Shown: positions 17,294-25,793 of the stretch, in pieces
How the letters are laid out: each line of letters begins with the position of its first letter
How positions within the stretch are numbered: the stretch's first letter is position 1
Notes under the pieces: model-generated
Told to the model about the DNA's origin: nothing
Database searches by the model: none
The model's input: the letters and a program-made list of their open reading frames with translations, nothing else
Assembly: GCF_004368405.1 (NCBI RefSeq)
Contig: NZ_SBJH01000026.1
Span: forward strand, 1 to 64,000
Origin: Olivibacter sp. XZL3
Lineage (GTDB): Bacteria > Bacteroidota > Bacteroidia > Sphingobacteriales > Sphingobacteriaceae
Direction: 5' to 3'
DNA: 64,000 bases
Made by a program: the position numbers and the translations under genes

Positions 17294-18607
17294 ATGAGAT
17301 TACAGATTAAGAAATACCTTTATATCATTGGAATATGCATTAGCGCAACGGCTAATGCGCAAACGAACAGCAGCTCACCATACTCGGCTTTTGGGCTAGG
17401 GGCTTTAAGAGGTGATCAGTTACCTCAGTACAGGGCGATGGGCGGGCTTTCAACAGGCGTGCGAAGTTTAGGAGGCTATAGCAATATTAACACCGCCAAT
17501 CCGGCGGCCTATTCAAGCATCCAAATATCAACATTTGATATCGGAGCCTATATGAATAGAACGATTCTCGAAAGGGGGGGGGTCAGCGAAGCGAGTGGAA
17601 ATTTTGCCCTAAACCACCTCAATTTTGCTATTCCGCTAAGTCAGCGGTCGGCCTTTAGTTTCGGCCTGATGCCGTTTTCGGATATGGGCTATAATTATGC
17701 TTCCCCTATGTCGTTCGGCAGTGCAGACACCACTCGGGCCAATCGGGTTTTCTCCGGAGAAGGAGGCCTCAGCAAAGCGTACATTGGCTACGGCGTGCAA
17801 ATTGGGAAGCACCTGAGCGTAGGAGCTAACGTTTCTTACCTCTTCGGAAAACTAAATAACATAAGCGGCATCGAATTCCCTAACCAATTGGGCGCAACGA
17901 ATTCTAAAATTGAAAACACGCGCGAAATTAACGGATTTAATTATGATCTTGGTCTTCAATACCATACTACATTAAATGAAAAGACACTATTGACCCTTGG
18001 TTATACCAATAGCCTCGGAACCAAGCTGAACTCAACCGCTTCTGAAGTTGTAACACGATATGCAAGCTACGTTTCGGGAGATATCGTTAACCCTACACTC
18101 GACACAGTATCTTCCGTTTTTGGAAATGAGGAGAAAATCACCCTACCTATGCGGCATAGTTTTGGTTTCAGTATCAACAGGGCAAATAAGTGGTTGTTGG
18201 GTGCCGATATCCGCTATGCCAAGTGGTCCGATTATAGAGACGGGTCTCTTTTTGACGATCAAACACAATACGAAAATAGCTATGGTGCAAGCGTAGGTGG
18301 ACAATGGACACCGGATATTACATCGATCCGCTATTGGAATGTGGTAGACTACCGTTTCGGATTACGATACGACAAAACCTATCTCAATCTGAACGGACAA
18401 GATATAAATGATATGGCCGTCAGTCTTGGCCTGGGTCTCCCAATACGGGCACAGGCTGGTATCCAAGCTTACTACAAAATAAACCTCACGGCGGAATATG
18501 GTCAAAGAGGAACCTTAACAAACAATTTGGTAAAAGAGCGATATTTTAACTTTACCGTATCCTTTATGTTGAACGACCGCTGGTTCCAACGGTATAGGTA
18601 TGACTAA
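17294..18607 (+). CDS. outer-membrane beta-barrel protein, unknown function
   Basis: This 437-residue protein has a signal peptide ending at about residue 23 (ATANAQ). The mature part starts SSPYSAFGLGALRGDQLPQYRAMGG and is made of alternating hydrophobic and polar strands with many aromatic girdle residues. This is the pattern of FadL/OmpP1-like Bacteroidota outer-membrane proteins. The last strand ends in an aromatic/charged run (WFQRYRYD). There is no TonB box or plug. lptC starts 56 nt downstream and ppiD after that, so the three form an envelope-assembly neighbourhood. Transported substrate, if any, is unknown. Confidence 0.8.
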   Translation: MRLQIKKYLYIIGICISATANAQTNSSSPYSAFGLGALRGDQLPQYRAMGGLSTGVRSLGGYSNINTANPAAYSSIQISTFDIGAYMNRTILERGGVSEASGNFALNHLNFAIPLSQRSAFSFGLMPFSDMGYNYASPMSFGSADTTRANRVFSGEGGLSKAYIGYGVQIGKHLSVGANVSYLFGKLNNISGIEFPNQLGATNSKIENTREINGFNYDLGLQYHTTLNEKTLLTLGYTNSLGTKLNSTASEVVTRYASYVSGDIVNPTLDTVSSVFGNEEKITLPMRHSFGFSINRANKWLLGADIRYAKWSDYRDGSLFDDQTQYENSYGASVGGQWTPDITSIRYWNVVDYRFGLRYDKTYLNLNGQDINDMAVSLGLGLPIRAQAGIQAYYKINLTAEYGQRGTLTNNLVKERYFNFTVSFMLNDRWFQRYRYD

Positions 18608-18663
18608 TTAACAGGCGGAAATACCCAGATGAAATGTATTTGATGACTGATCGGTTAATCAAA

Positions 18664-19245
18664 ATGCTCAAAAAAAAGAAAGCCATGGTTTGCAAGCACA
18701 CCATGGTTTCGTTGTTTTTCGCCGCTTTTTTTCTATCGGCGTGCGAAAACGACTTGAAGGACGTAGAACGGATAGCAAACATCAATGCTGAAGAGCCCAT
18801 CGACGTTTCTTATGGCGTAACAGTTGTTTACAGCGATTCCGCGATCGTAAAAGCAAAACTGATTTCCAGCAAGATGATTAAGCACAATATAGACAGTCCA
18901 TTTTACGAATTCCCAAAGGATGTGCTCCTGATCTTTTACGATAAAAACCAACAAGAGGAAAGAAGAGTGACCTCCAAATACGGCTTATACTTTGAAAAGA
19001 AAAACCTTGTCGAGTTGCGACACAATGTAGTAGTGACGATGGCTGACGGAACCGTTTTCAAGTCTGAGGAACTATTTTGGGACAACGATAAACGTATTTT
19101 CTTCAATAAATTACCCTTAACTATTACGAGTCCCGATGGCAGTATTTTGGAAGGAAACTTCTTTGAAGCGGACGAGAACTTTGAACACCGGAAAATAAAT
19201 GGCGCCAGAGGCGTATACAATTTAAGGGAAGGTGACGGATTGTGA
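18664..19245 (+). CDS. lptC: LptC, LPS-export periplasmic protein (lipoprotein form)
   Basis: Starting at 18664 (MLKKKKAMVCKHTMVSLFF) gives 193 residues with a basic N-terminus and a lipobox LSAC. An upstream ATG at 18634 would put ten more residues before it. The rest has the LptC beta-jellyroll pattern: VTVVYSDSAIVKAKLISSKM, FYEFPKDVLLIFYD, VTSKYGLYFEKKNLVELRHNV, and a second strand set with LFWDNDKRIFF and GNFFEADENFEH. LptC links the LptBFG ATPase to LptA in moving lipopolysaccharide outward. A lipid anchor replacing the usual membrane helix is common in Bacteroidota. Confidence 0.85.
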   Translation: MLKKKKAMVCKHTMVSLFFAAFFLSACENDLKDVERIANINAEEPIDVSYGVTVVYSDSAIVKAKLISSKMIKHNIDSPFYEFPKDVLLIFYDKNQQEERRVTSKYGLYFEKKNLVELRHNVVVTMADGTVFKSEELFWDNDKRIFFNKLPLTITSPDGSILEGNFFEADENFEHRKINGARGVYNLREGDGL

Positions 19246-19389
19246 CAATACTAAACAGTAAATACTTTTTTTATTGTTAAAAATTGTATCTTGCGCCCTC
19301 ATTTGAAAAAATGTGGTTATTATTTTAAACACTTAGTAAGCAATAAATAAAGAACTTAAAACCTTCAATCAAAATAGTATAAAGAGCAT

Positions 19390-21495
19390 ATGGGATTAAT
19401 GACCTTTTTGCGAAACCGCGCGGGAATAATCATTGTAGTAATTATCGGTTTGGCAATCGTAGCATTTTTATTAGGCGACGTTATCCGTTTCGGAACCCCG
19501 TTTTGGGCGTCCCATCAAAATGAAGTCGGGAGTATAGATGGCGAATCTATATCGTATACAGACTTCAACAGTCAAGTGGAGCAAAGTGTCGACAACATGC
19601 GTCAGCAAATGGGAGGCAATATGAATCCACAAATGACAGCTTATGCTGTTGAAGATGCATGGAATCAAAATTTAAGACGCTTATTGCTTGACAAGGAGCT
19701 GAAACGCATCGGCTTAGGCGTAGGCAAAAACGAGTTGCAGGATTTAGTGACCGGCAAAAATCCGTCTCCTATGATCGTCCAGAATTTCGGTAATCCACAA
19801 ACTGGAGAAATAGACCGCAACCAGTTAAACCAGTTTCTTGCCAATGTAGCAAAAGAGCCCGGAAACAGTGAGCTGAGTAGGCAGTGGGGCGCCTTTTTGG
19901 AAGCAATGAGAGACAACCGCTTGCAACAAAAATACAACAACCTGATACAAAACAGCGTTTATGTTACGTCATTGGAAGCGAATGAGGACTATAATCAACG
20001 GAATAAAATCGCCAACTTCAGTTACGTTTTATTGGATTATGCTTCCATTCCTGACAAGGACATCAAATTGACAGATGCCGACTATCAGAAATACTACGAT
20101 GAACACAAAGCGGCTTTCAAAAACCAGATGGAAATGCGTTCATTTGATTATGTTGTCTTTAATGCACAGCCCACCGCCCAAGACACTGCGTTGGCTAAAG
20201 AAACGATTACCAAGTTGACAGAAGAGCTCGCAAAGTCGACCAATGACTCTCTTTTTGCAATATCCAATTCGGAACAGAAGCGCCCTGTTTCTTATATAAA
20301 GAAAGGCACATTAAGCCCCGCTTTGGATTCTTTAGTGTTCAATGCGGCAAAGGGCACCACCGTTGGTCCGGTATACGCAAATGGTGTATATGAATCCGCT
20401 AAAATTTTAGATGTACGTAATAGTCCCGATTCAGTTACTGCACGTCATATTTTATTAAATCCGGCCACTGAAGGGGGCATAGACAAAGCGCTGGCGAAAG
20501 CAGATTCTATTAAAAATTTGGTTTTAACCGGTGGCAATTTTGCCGCTTTAGCCGTAGAGTTTGGTACGGACGGAACGAAGGATAATGGCGGTGAACTAGG
20601 AACCTTTGCCAGAGGCAGTATGATTCCTGCTTTCGAAGATGCCGTATTCGACGCAAAACCGGGCGATGTGCTCGTTTTAAACACGCAATATGGTGTTCAC
20701 GTTATCAAAGTAGATGCGCAAAAAGGGATGTCGAAAGTGGTAAAAGCAGCCATCATCGACAAGAGCGTCACCAGCAGCAACGAAACCTTACGGACAGCCT
20801 ACCGAAAAGCGTCTGATTTCTATGGAAAAGCCAACAGCCAAAACTTTGCCGAGGAAGCAAAAAAGGCAGGTTTGACCGTAGAGCATGCAGACAATATCAC
20901 ACCAATGCAAGGCTACTTACCTAATCTCGAAACACCAAGAGAAGTTATAAAATGGGCTTTTAAGGCTGACAAAGGCGATTTGACAGATAAGGTTTATGAA
21001 CTTGACAACCAATATGTGGTAGCCAAACTCACCAGTATCCGCCCCAAAGGACAGCTGGCCCTGGAAGATGTTAAAAAAGAAATCGAACCGGCCGTTTTGA
21101 ACCGGGCAAAAGCCGTTAAACTGCAACAAAAACTGAACGAGGCCTTAAACGGAGCAAAATCAATTGAGCAGGTAGCGCAGAAGGTGGGTAAAACACCGAA
21201 AGCCGAAGAAAATATCGTTTTTGCAAATCCGGTATTGCCCGGCGTTGCACAGGAGAATAAAGTAGTAGGTACCGTGTTCGGATTACAGCCTAAGCAACTT
21301 TCAAAGCCAATTGAAGGCACACAGGGCGTCTATGTGGTGCAGGTTACCGACTTTGTAAACCCGCCAGCCCTTGATAAAGTTGATCAACAAAAACAGCAGG
21401 TTCGGCAGCAGCTAAGACAAAGAGCTTCCAACCAGTCCTTCCAAGCTTTATTAGATAAAGCAGACATTAAGGACAACCGTGTGAGGTTCTACTAA
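19390..21495 (+). CDS. ppiD: PpiD/SurA-type membrane-anchored peptidyl-prolyl isomerase chaperone
   Basis: This 701-residue protein has a single N-terminal membrane helix (GIIIVVIIGLAIVAFLLG, about 12-29), so the bulk faces the periplasm. A SurA-N-like helical domain follows (GESISYTDFNSQVEQ and on to about 250). A parvulin domain comes next at about 345-445, with ARHILLNP, GGNFAALAVEFGTD and GGELGTFARGSMIPAFEDAVF. A long C-terminal helical region closes it. It helps newly exported outer-membrane proteins fold. A hairpin terminator lies 23 nt after the stop, so the gene ends the lptC-side transcript. Family members vary in whether the rotamase is active. Confidence 0.92.
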   Translation: MGLMTFLRNRAGIIIVVIIGLAIVAFLLGDVIRFGTPFWASHQNEVGSIDGESISYTDFNSQVEQSVDNMRQQMGGNMNPQMTAYAVEDAWNQNLRRLLLDKELKRIGLGVGKNELQDLVTGKNPSPMIVQNFGNPQTGEIDRNQLNQFLANVAKEPGNSELSRQWGAFLEAMRDNRLQQKYNNLIQNSVYVTSLEANEDYNQRNKIANFSYVLLDYASIPDKDIKLTDADYQKYYDEHKAAFKNQMEMRSFDYVVFNAQPTAQDTALAKETITKLTEELAKSTNDSLFAISNSEQKRPVSYIKKGTLSPALDSLVFNAAKGTTVGPVYANGVYESAKILDVRNSPDSVTARHILLNPATEGGIDKALAKADSIKNLVLTGGNFAALAVEFGTDGTKDNGGELGTFARGSMIPAFEDAVFDAKPGDVLVLNTQYGVHVIKVDAQKGMSKVVKAAIIDKSVTSSNETLRTAYRKASDFYGKANSQNFAEEAKKAGLTVEHADNITPMQGYLPNLETPREVIKWAFKADKGDLTDKVYELDNQYVVAKLTSIRPKGQLALEDVKKEIEPAVLNRAKAVKLQQKLNEALNGAKSIEQVAQKVGKTPKAEENIVFANPVLPGVAQENKVVGTVFGLQPKQLSKPIEGTQGVYVVQVTDFVNPPALDKVDQQKQQVRQQLRQRASNQSFQALLDKADIKDNRVRFY

Positions 21496-21517
21496 AATTA
21501 ATTATTCATACCTTTGT

Positions 21518-21553
21518 ATCCGGATAAGTTTTAAGCCTTATCCGGATTTTTTA
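21518..21553 (+). terminator. rho-independent terminator after ppiD
   Basis: ATCCGGATAAG (21518-21528) pairs with CTTATCCGGAT (21537-21547) across an 8-nt loop, giving an 11-bp perfect stem. TTTTTTATT follows. A TACCTTTG sequence just in front (21509-21516) looks like a promoter element but would start RNA inside the stem. Confidence 0.9.
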
Positions 21554-21607
21554 TTTAGTAAGGTATTGCCCTTCATCCGGCAATCCATATATAATTTTAA
21601 GTAGCGT

Positions 21608-22123
21608 ATGGAAATCCAAGAAAATATTGTCAACAGAGTTGCTAACAGTGGCCTATTAACCTTCGATTTGGCAACGCTGAAATCAAACGCTGAAATCGAA
21701 GTTTACGACATAAAAGAAAATCTTTTTCAAGGGCTTATTCTGCGCGAAAAAGAATTTCGCAGCTTTGTAAAGGAAAACGATTGGTCCAAATATACCGGAA
21801 AAAATGTACTGATAACCTGTACCGCCGATGCCATTGTGCCTACTTGGGCCTACATGCTTCTAGCAAACAAATTAGCACCTTACGCAAACGAAATCTTTTT
21901 CGGCGAGAAAAAAGTATTCGAAGATATATTGTTTGAAAGGGCTCTGTCGAGGATCGATATGGAGCAGTTCAGGGATCAGCGCGTGGTAGTAAAAGGCTGT
22001 GGCGACATAAAAGTTCCCGAATCTGCCTTTGTGACTTTCGCTTATAAACTTTCGAAAGTGGCCAAAAGCATCATGTACGGTGAACCCTGTTCGACAGTTC
22101 CGATATTTAAACGAACAACGTAA
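21608..22123 (+). CDS. DUF2480 family protein
   Basis: This 171-residue soluble protein matches the Bacteroidota DUF2480 family in length and in segments such as LILREKEFRSFVKENDW, ADAIVPTWAYMLLANKLAP and VVVKGCGDIKVPESAFVTFAYKL. It has no signal peptide or membrane segment. Two cysteines (in ITCTADA and KGCGD) and a third near the end (EPCSTVP) are spaced widely. No function is established for the family. It is followed 43 nt later by the DUF3108 gene. Confidence 0.85.
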   Translation: MEIQENIVNRVANSGLLTFDLATLKSNAEIEVYDIKENLFQGLILREKEFRSFVKENDWSKYTGKNVLITCTADAIVPTWAYMLLANKLAPYANEIFFGEKKVFEDILFERALSRIDMEQFRDQRVVVKGCGDIKVPESAFVTFAYKLSKVAKSIMYGEPCSTVPIFKRTT

Positions 22124-22166
22124 ATTGTCGTCTAAGACCTTAGCAACTTAGCGATAAACTTTAACG

Positions 22167-22943
22167 ATGAAAAAACTACTGGCTATTATCATCTCCATCA
22201 GCTTCTCAGGTCAAGTATTTGCGCAGGCACTACCCTCCCTGAAAAAAGCAGTATTTCAACCCGGAGAAGAGCTTACTTATAAACTAAAGTATGGGTTTAT
22301 ATCGGCAGCAGAAGGTGTCCTAAAGGTGCTTCCGTCCGACCTAACGTTCGACGGAAAACCGACTTACCATTTAAACGCTGTTGGTAAAACGTCGAAAGCG
22401 TTCAACATTTTTTACAATATCCGCGATCAGTACGACTCGTATATCGATCAGAAAACATACCTCCCTTATTTCTTTAGCGAAGACATAAAAGAAGGCAAGT
22501 ATAGGAGAAATGATAAGATCCGGTTTCATCAAGATAAAAGGAAAATAGAGGCCACGCGTGGAAATTTTACCGCAAAAGAGCCGCAGACATTTGACTTACT
22601 GTCTGCATATTACTTTTCCAGAACAATTGATTTGTCCAATATAAAAGAAGGAGATTCCTTTAAGCTCTCGTATTTTTTAAAGGATTCCTTGGCTTACCTT
22701 TATATTACCTATCTGGGAAAAGAGAACATAAAAACCCCTTTGGGAACACTGAGATGCTTACGGTTTAGTCCGTCGCTGGAGCCCGGACGAGTATTTAAAA
22801 AGGACAGTAAGCTTCATCTTTGGGTAACGGATGATGACAACCGGATTCCCGTTAAGGCACAAGTGGATATTTTAATAGGTGCTGTAACACTCGAACTTAC
22901 AGGCGTTAAAGGCTTAAAATATCCGCTGAAAAAATTAAAATAA
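22167..22943 (+). CDS. DUF3108 periplasmic protein
   Basis: This 258-residue exported protein has a signal peptide ending at QVFAQA (about residue 21). The mature part opens with FQPGEELTYKLKYGFISAAEG, the hallmark start of the DUF3108 beta-rich fold. It continues with YNIRDQYDSYIDQKTYLPYFF and ends in a strand-rich region (LHLWVTDDDNRIPVKAQVDI). The family is periplasmic and of unproven function; some members are thought to bind glycan or lipid. It stands between DUF2480 and DUF3109 genes in one direction. Confidence 0.85.
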   Translation: MKKLLAIIISISFSGQVFAQALPSLKKAVFQPGEELTYKLKYGFISAAEGVLKVLPSDLTFDGKPTYHLNAVGKTSKAFNIFYNIRDQYDSYIDQKTYLPYFFSEDIKEGKYRRNDKIRFHQDKRKIEATRGNFTAKEPQTFDLLSAYYFSRTIDLSNIKEGDSFKLSYFLKDSLAYLYITYLGKENIKTPLGTLRCLRFSPSLEPGRVFKKDSKLHLWVTDDDNRIPVKAQVDILIGAVTLELTGVKGLKYPLKKLK

Positions 22944-22953
22944 ACGACAAAAA

Positions 22954-22974
22954 GACAGAAAGTGACATTCTGTC
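22954..22974. other. intergenic hairpin between DUF3108 and DUF3109 genes
   Basis: GACAGAA (22954-22960) and TTCTGTC (22968-22974) form a perfect 7-bp stem with a 7-nt loop, 13 nt before the DUF3109 start. No T-run follows on the plus strand, so it more likely affects mRNA stability or DUF3109 translation than termination. Confidence 0.45.
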
Positions 22975-22986
22975 ATACAAAAAACT

Positions 22987-23559
22987 ATGATGATAGAAGT
23001 TGGAGAAGTATTGGTTAATGAAGAAATCATTAAGGAGCAATTCGTTTGCAACCTAAACCAGTGCAAAGGAGCGTGCTGTGTGGAAGGCGACTCAGGTGCT
23101 CCCCTTGATCAAAATGAACTGGCTACCTTGGCCGAGATCTACCCGAAGGTGAAACCGTACATGACCCAAAAAGGCATCGAAACCATCGAAAGCGTCGGTA
23201 CACATGTAGTGGACTCAGATGGGGATCTAACAACGCCCTGTGTGGATGGAAACAAGGAGTGTGCATACGTAACTTGGGAAAACGGCATTACAAAATGCGC
23301 CATAGAGATCGCCTATCAGCAGGGCGAAATACATTGGCAAAAGCCCATATCTTGCCATTTATACCCTATCCGCATTACAAAATACCCGGAGTTCGACGTA
23401 CTGAACTATGACCGCTGGCATATCTGTCATGACGCCTGTTCGTTTGGTCGCGAGCTAAAAGTGCCGGTATACCGCTTTTTAAAAGGGCCGCTGACAAGAA
23501 AATATGGCGAAGACTGGTTTAATGAGTTAGAAGAAGCAGCTCAGTCTCCTCATATTTAA
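22987..23559 (+). CDS. DUF3109 family cysteine-rich protein
   Basis: This 190-residue soluble protein has the pattern of the DUF3109 family, related to YkgJ-type metal-binding proteins. Cysteines are concentrated in conserved-looking settings: VCNLNQCKGACCVEGDSGAP near the N-terminus, TPCVDG, KECAYV, TKCAIE, SCHLYPIRI, and HICHDACSFG. Such spacing suggests an iron-sulfur cluster or zinc. No catalytic function is assigned. It is the last gene of a plus-strand group before a long intergenic region. Confidence 0.85.
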   Translation: MMIEVGEVLVNEEIIKEQFVCNLNQCKGACCVEGDSGAPLDQNELATLAEIYPKVKPYMTQKGIETIESVGTHVVDSDGDLTTPCVDGNKECAYVTWENGITKCAIEIAYQQGEIHWQKPISCHLYPIRITKYPEFDVLNYDRWHICHDACSFGRELKVPVYRFLKGPLTRKYGEDWFNELEEAAQSPHI

Positions 23560-23580
23560 GAATCGGCCTTTATCTCATCG

Positions 23581-23657
23581 GTATAAGCGGTTGCACTGAG
23601 GGCTCATACTTGTCTCTGCCGCACCTCTCATGCCCCTTCGCATGAGCAGCCTTATAC
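23581..23657 (+). other. possible three-stem RNA element downstream of DUF3109
   Basis: Over 77 nt three helices can be drawn: an outer stem GTATAAG/CTTATAC (23581-23587 with 23651-23657), an inner GCGG/CCGC (23587-23590 with 23619-23622, sharing one base with the outer stem), and a strong CTCATGC/GCATGAG hairpin (23627-23646). The length and closing stem recall a tRNA, but the T-arm consensus is missing. It could act as a 3' end structure; a T-run comes only 20 nt later. Low confidence. Confidence 0.3.
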
Positions 23658-23688
23658 AGATTTCATATAAATCGTGTTTTTTAAGTTT

Positions 23689-23757
23689 CTTTAACATTTT
23701 TTAACAGAAATGACAAGCGAAAAATTTGCCTTTAAGCCCCAAATGGTATTACTTTTG
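23689..23757 (+). promoter_or_regulatory. htrA promoter with upstream direct repeat
   Basis: TTTG at 23725-23728 and TACTTTTG at 23750-23757 are separated by 21 nt, a full match to the Bacteroidota TTTG-N19-21-TAnnTTTG promoter. Upstream, 23689-23707 reads CTTTAACATTTTTTAACAG, two TTAACA units 10 bp apart. The same 19 bases with one change stand at 62452-62470. The mRNA leader to the 23942 start is about 180 nt and contains no gene I can support. Confidence 0.75.
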
Positions 23758-23941
23758 AAATAGCCAAACCAAAGTTTGCAGCATGCAACTAAAGATGCAA
23801 ACCGGCTAAAACAAACAGAAGCATAAAGGGCTTTAACCGAGGGGTCAGCCGAAGGAAATTTTCCTCGAACGAAAACTGACATGCCCGGCGCAAAGACGAT
23901 AGGCTTCACTGGATTTAACAACCGCTAAAAACAAATAGAAA

Positions 23942-25495
23942 ATGAAGAAAATAGGATTAACACTACTAACAGCCCTTATTGGTGGAGCGGTGGCTGTTGG
24001 AGGTTACAAATTGTTGGAGAAGAAACAAACTAACAACATGTCGTTTGAAGAACGGCAGCAGCTTCACTATGCGAGCAACCCAAGCAACATCACCGCCTCA
24101 ACGGGAAATTTAGATTTTACACAGGCAGCGGCCGCTGTTACGCCAGCTGTCGTTCATATAAAAACCGAGTATCAACAATCTGCCCGGTCGGGAGGCGACC
24201 CTTTCCAAGATATGTTTGAAGAGTTCTTCGGCGTTCCTCGCGGCCGTCAAAGGCAAGCGCAGCCGGCACGCGCCTCGGGTTCCGGTGTGATCATTTCTAC
24301 TGACGGATACATCGTTACCAACAATCACGTGGTAGAAGGAGCAGATAAAATCACGGTTGAGTTAACCAACAAAAAGGTTTATGACGCTAAAATTATTGGT
24401 CGCGATCCAAACACCGATTTAGCCCTAATCAAAGTAAGTGCAACCGGCCTGCCTATTGTTAAACTCGGCAATTCCGATGAAGTGAATATCGGTGAATGGG
24501 TTTTGGCCGTTGGCTATCCGCTCGGCTTACAGTCTACGGTGACCGCCGGTATTGTCAGCGCAAAAGGTCGTGCCATCGGTATCTTAGCCGACCAGCAACG
24601 GCAAGAGCTTTATCAGCAATGGCAGCAAAATGGTGCTGACCCCAATAATATCCCTGCGAGCTCAGCTGTAGAATCCTTTATTCAAACAGATGCAGTGATC
24701 AACAAGGGAAATAGTGGAGGTGCTTTGGTAAACGCAAACGGCGAGTTAATCGGTATTAATGCCGCCATCATGTCGCAAAGCGGTTATTATGCCGGCTATG
24801 GCTTTGCGATTCCTGTTAACCTGGTCAAAAAAATCGCGGATGACTTCGTAAAGTACGGCAGTGTAAAACGCGGATACGTTGGCGTCACCTTCCAAGAGCT
24901 GAATACCGAGACAGCAAAAGAACTCGGAGTCGAGGAAATTAACGGACTTTACGTTAATAGCGTGGTACCTAACGGTGGTGGAGCTGCCGCAGGACTGAAA
25001 AAGGGTGATATCATCACAAAAATAGATGGAAATTTGATTTACTCAAGCCCTGACTTACAAGAACGTGTAGCTCGACTCCGTCCGGGCGATAAAGTAAAAC
25101 TTACTTACAAACGCGATGGTAAAGAAAAAGAAGTCGTAGTGACTCTAAAAGGCGATGAATCGATTAAATCTGACAAGGAAGGCAAAACGGGCAGCAACCG
25201 CAGCACCGCAGAACTGTATAATAAGCTTGGAGCAGGCTTTATCCCGGCCAATGCCGAACTGAAAAAGAAATTCAATATTTCTTCTGGCGTTGTGGTTTCT
25301 GAAGTGAGGAGAGATGGCTTGTTCGCCGAGTACAACGTGCCAAAAGGCTTTATCATCACCTCGATAAACGGTAGACCTGTTAATAATGTCGATGACGTTG
25401 AAAACGCGCTGGCACACGGCAAGAACGACATGATTCAACTCAGTGGCGTTACACAGGACGGCGCTCGTTATACCACTACATTCCCTTTGAAATAA
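23942..25495 (+). CDS. htrA: HtrA/DegQ-type periplasmic serine protease-chaperone
   Basis: This 517-residue Do-family protease has an N-terminal membrane/signal helix (about 4-22), a trypsin-like domain and two PDZ domains (about 295-390 and 430-510). The catalytic triad is visible: His129 in NNHVVEG, Asp159 in PNTDLALIK, Ser258 in GNSGGAL. An inserted Gln-rich stretch (QQRQELYQQWQQNGADP, about 218-234) sits before the serine loop. It degrades or refolds damaged envelope proteins. It has its own promoter with a long leader and its own terminator, so it is a single-gene unit, suited to stress induction. Confidence 0.95.
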   Translation: MKKIGLTLLTALIGGAVAVGGYKLLEKKQTNNMSFEERQQLHYASNPSNITASTGNLDFTQAAAAVTPAVVHIKTEYQQSARSGGDPFQDMFEEFFGVPRGRQRQAQPARASGSGVIISTDGYIVTNNHVVEGADKITVELTNKKVYDAKIIGRDPNTDLALIKVSATGLPIVKLGNSDEVNIGEWVLAVGYPLGLQSTVTAGIVSAKGRAIGILADQQRQELYQQWQQNGADPNNIPASSAVESFIQTDAVINKGNSGGALVNANGELIGINAAIMSQSGYYAGYGFAIPVNLVKKIADDFVKYGSVKRGYVGVTFQELNTETAKELGVEEINGLYVNSVVPNGGGAAAGLKKGDIITKIDGNLIYSSPDLQERVARLRPGDKVKLTYKRDGKEKEVVVTLKGDESIKSDKEGKTGSNRSTAELYNKLGAGFIPANAELKKKFNISSGVVVSEVRRDGLFAEYNVPKGFIITSINGRPVNNVDDVENALAHGKNDMIQLSGVTQDGARYTTTFPLK

Positions 25496-25515
25496 CATAG
25501 CATAACCTTTAACAG

Positions 25516-25547
25516 AAGGGCTCTTCATACGAGGAGCCCTTTTTTTA
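25516..25547 (+). terminator. rho-independent terminator after htrA
   Basis: AAGGGCTC (25516-25523) pairs with GAGCCCTT (25534-25541) over a 10-nt loop and runs into TTTTTTT, 20 nt after the htrA stop. The rest of the gap to the sdh promoter (25548-25757) holds nothing I can identify. Confidence 0.9.
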
Positions 25548-25750
25548 TGAAACGGCTATTAATTTTTCCATTTTTTATCCTCAGTGGTATGAATAAACTT
25601 ATTACAATCGGTTCAAGCCGCCGAGAACCTTAGATTAGAGATGCATGCAAGGTGTGAAGAAATGGACTATAAATTGTGCAGAAACAGATGAACATTAGAA
25701 CAATTCTAAATTGCGTAAATAGATCCCGATTATTATGTCATTATAAAATC

Positions 25751-25766
25751 AAATAAATAGCTTTGC
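25751..25766 (+). promoter_or_regulatory. -7 promoter element of the sdhCAB operon
   Basis: TAGCTTTG at 25758-25765 matches TAnnTTTG and stands 28 nt before the sdhC ATG. The 16-nt context is identical to the element before the 17294 gene. No TTTG is visible at -33. Confidence 0.55.
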
Positions 25767-25793
25767 CTACCATTATTAAAAATAACACATAAA

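Noticed and set aside
21509-21516. TACCTTTG promoter-like element for the DUF2480 gene
   Set aside because: RNA would start inside the ppiD terminator stem and no -33 box is present; more likely chance.
23581-23657. possible tRNA (77 nt, 7-bp closing stem)
   Set aside because: No TTCRA T-loop, no proper D- or anticodon arm.
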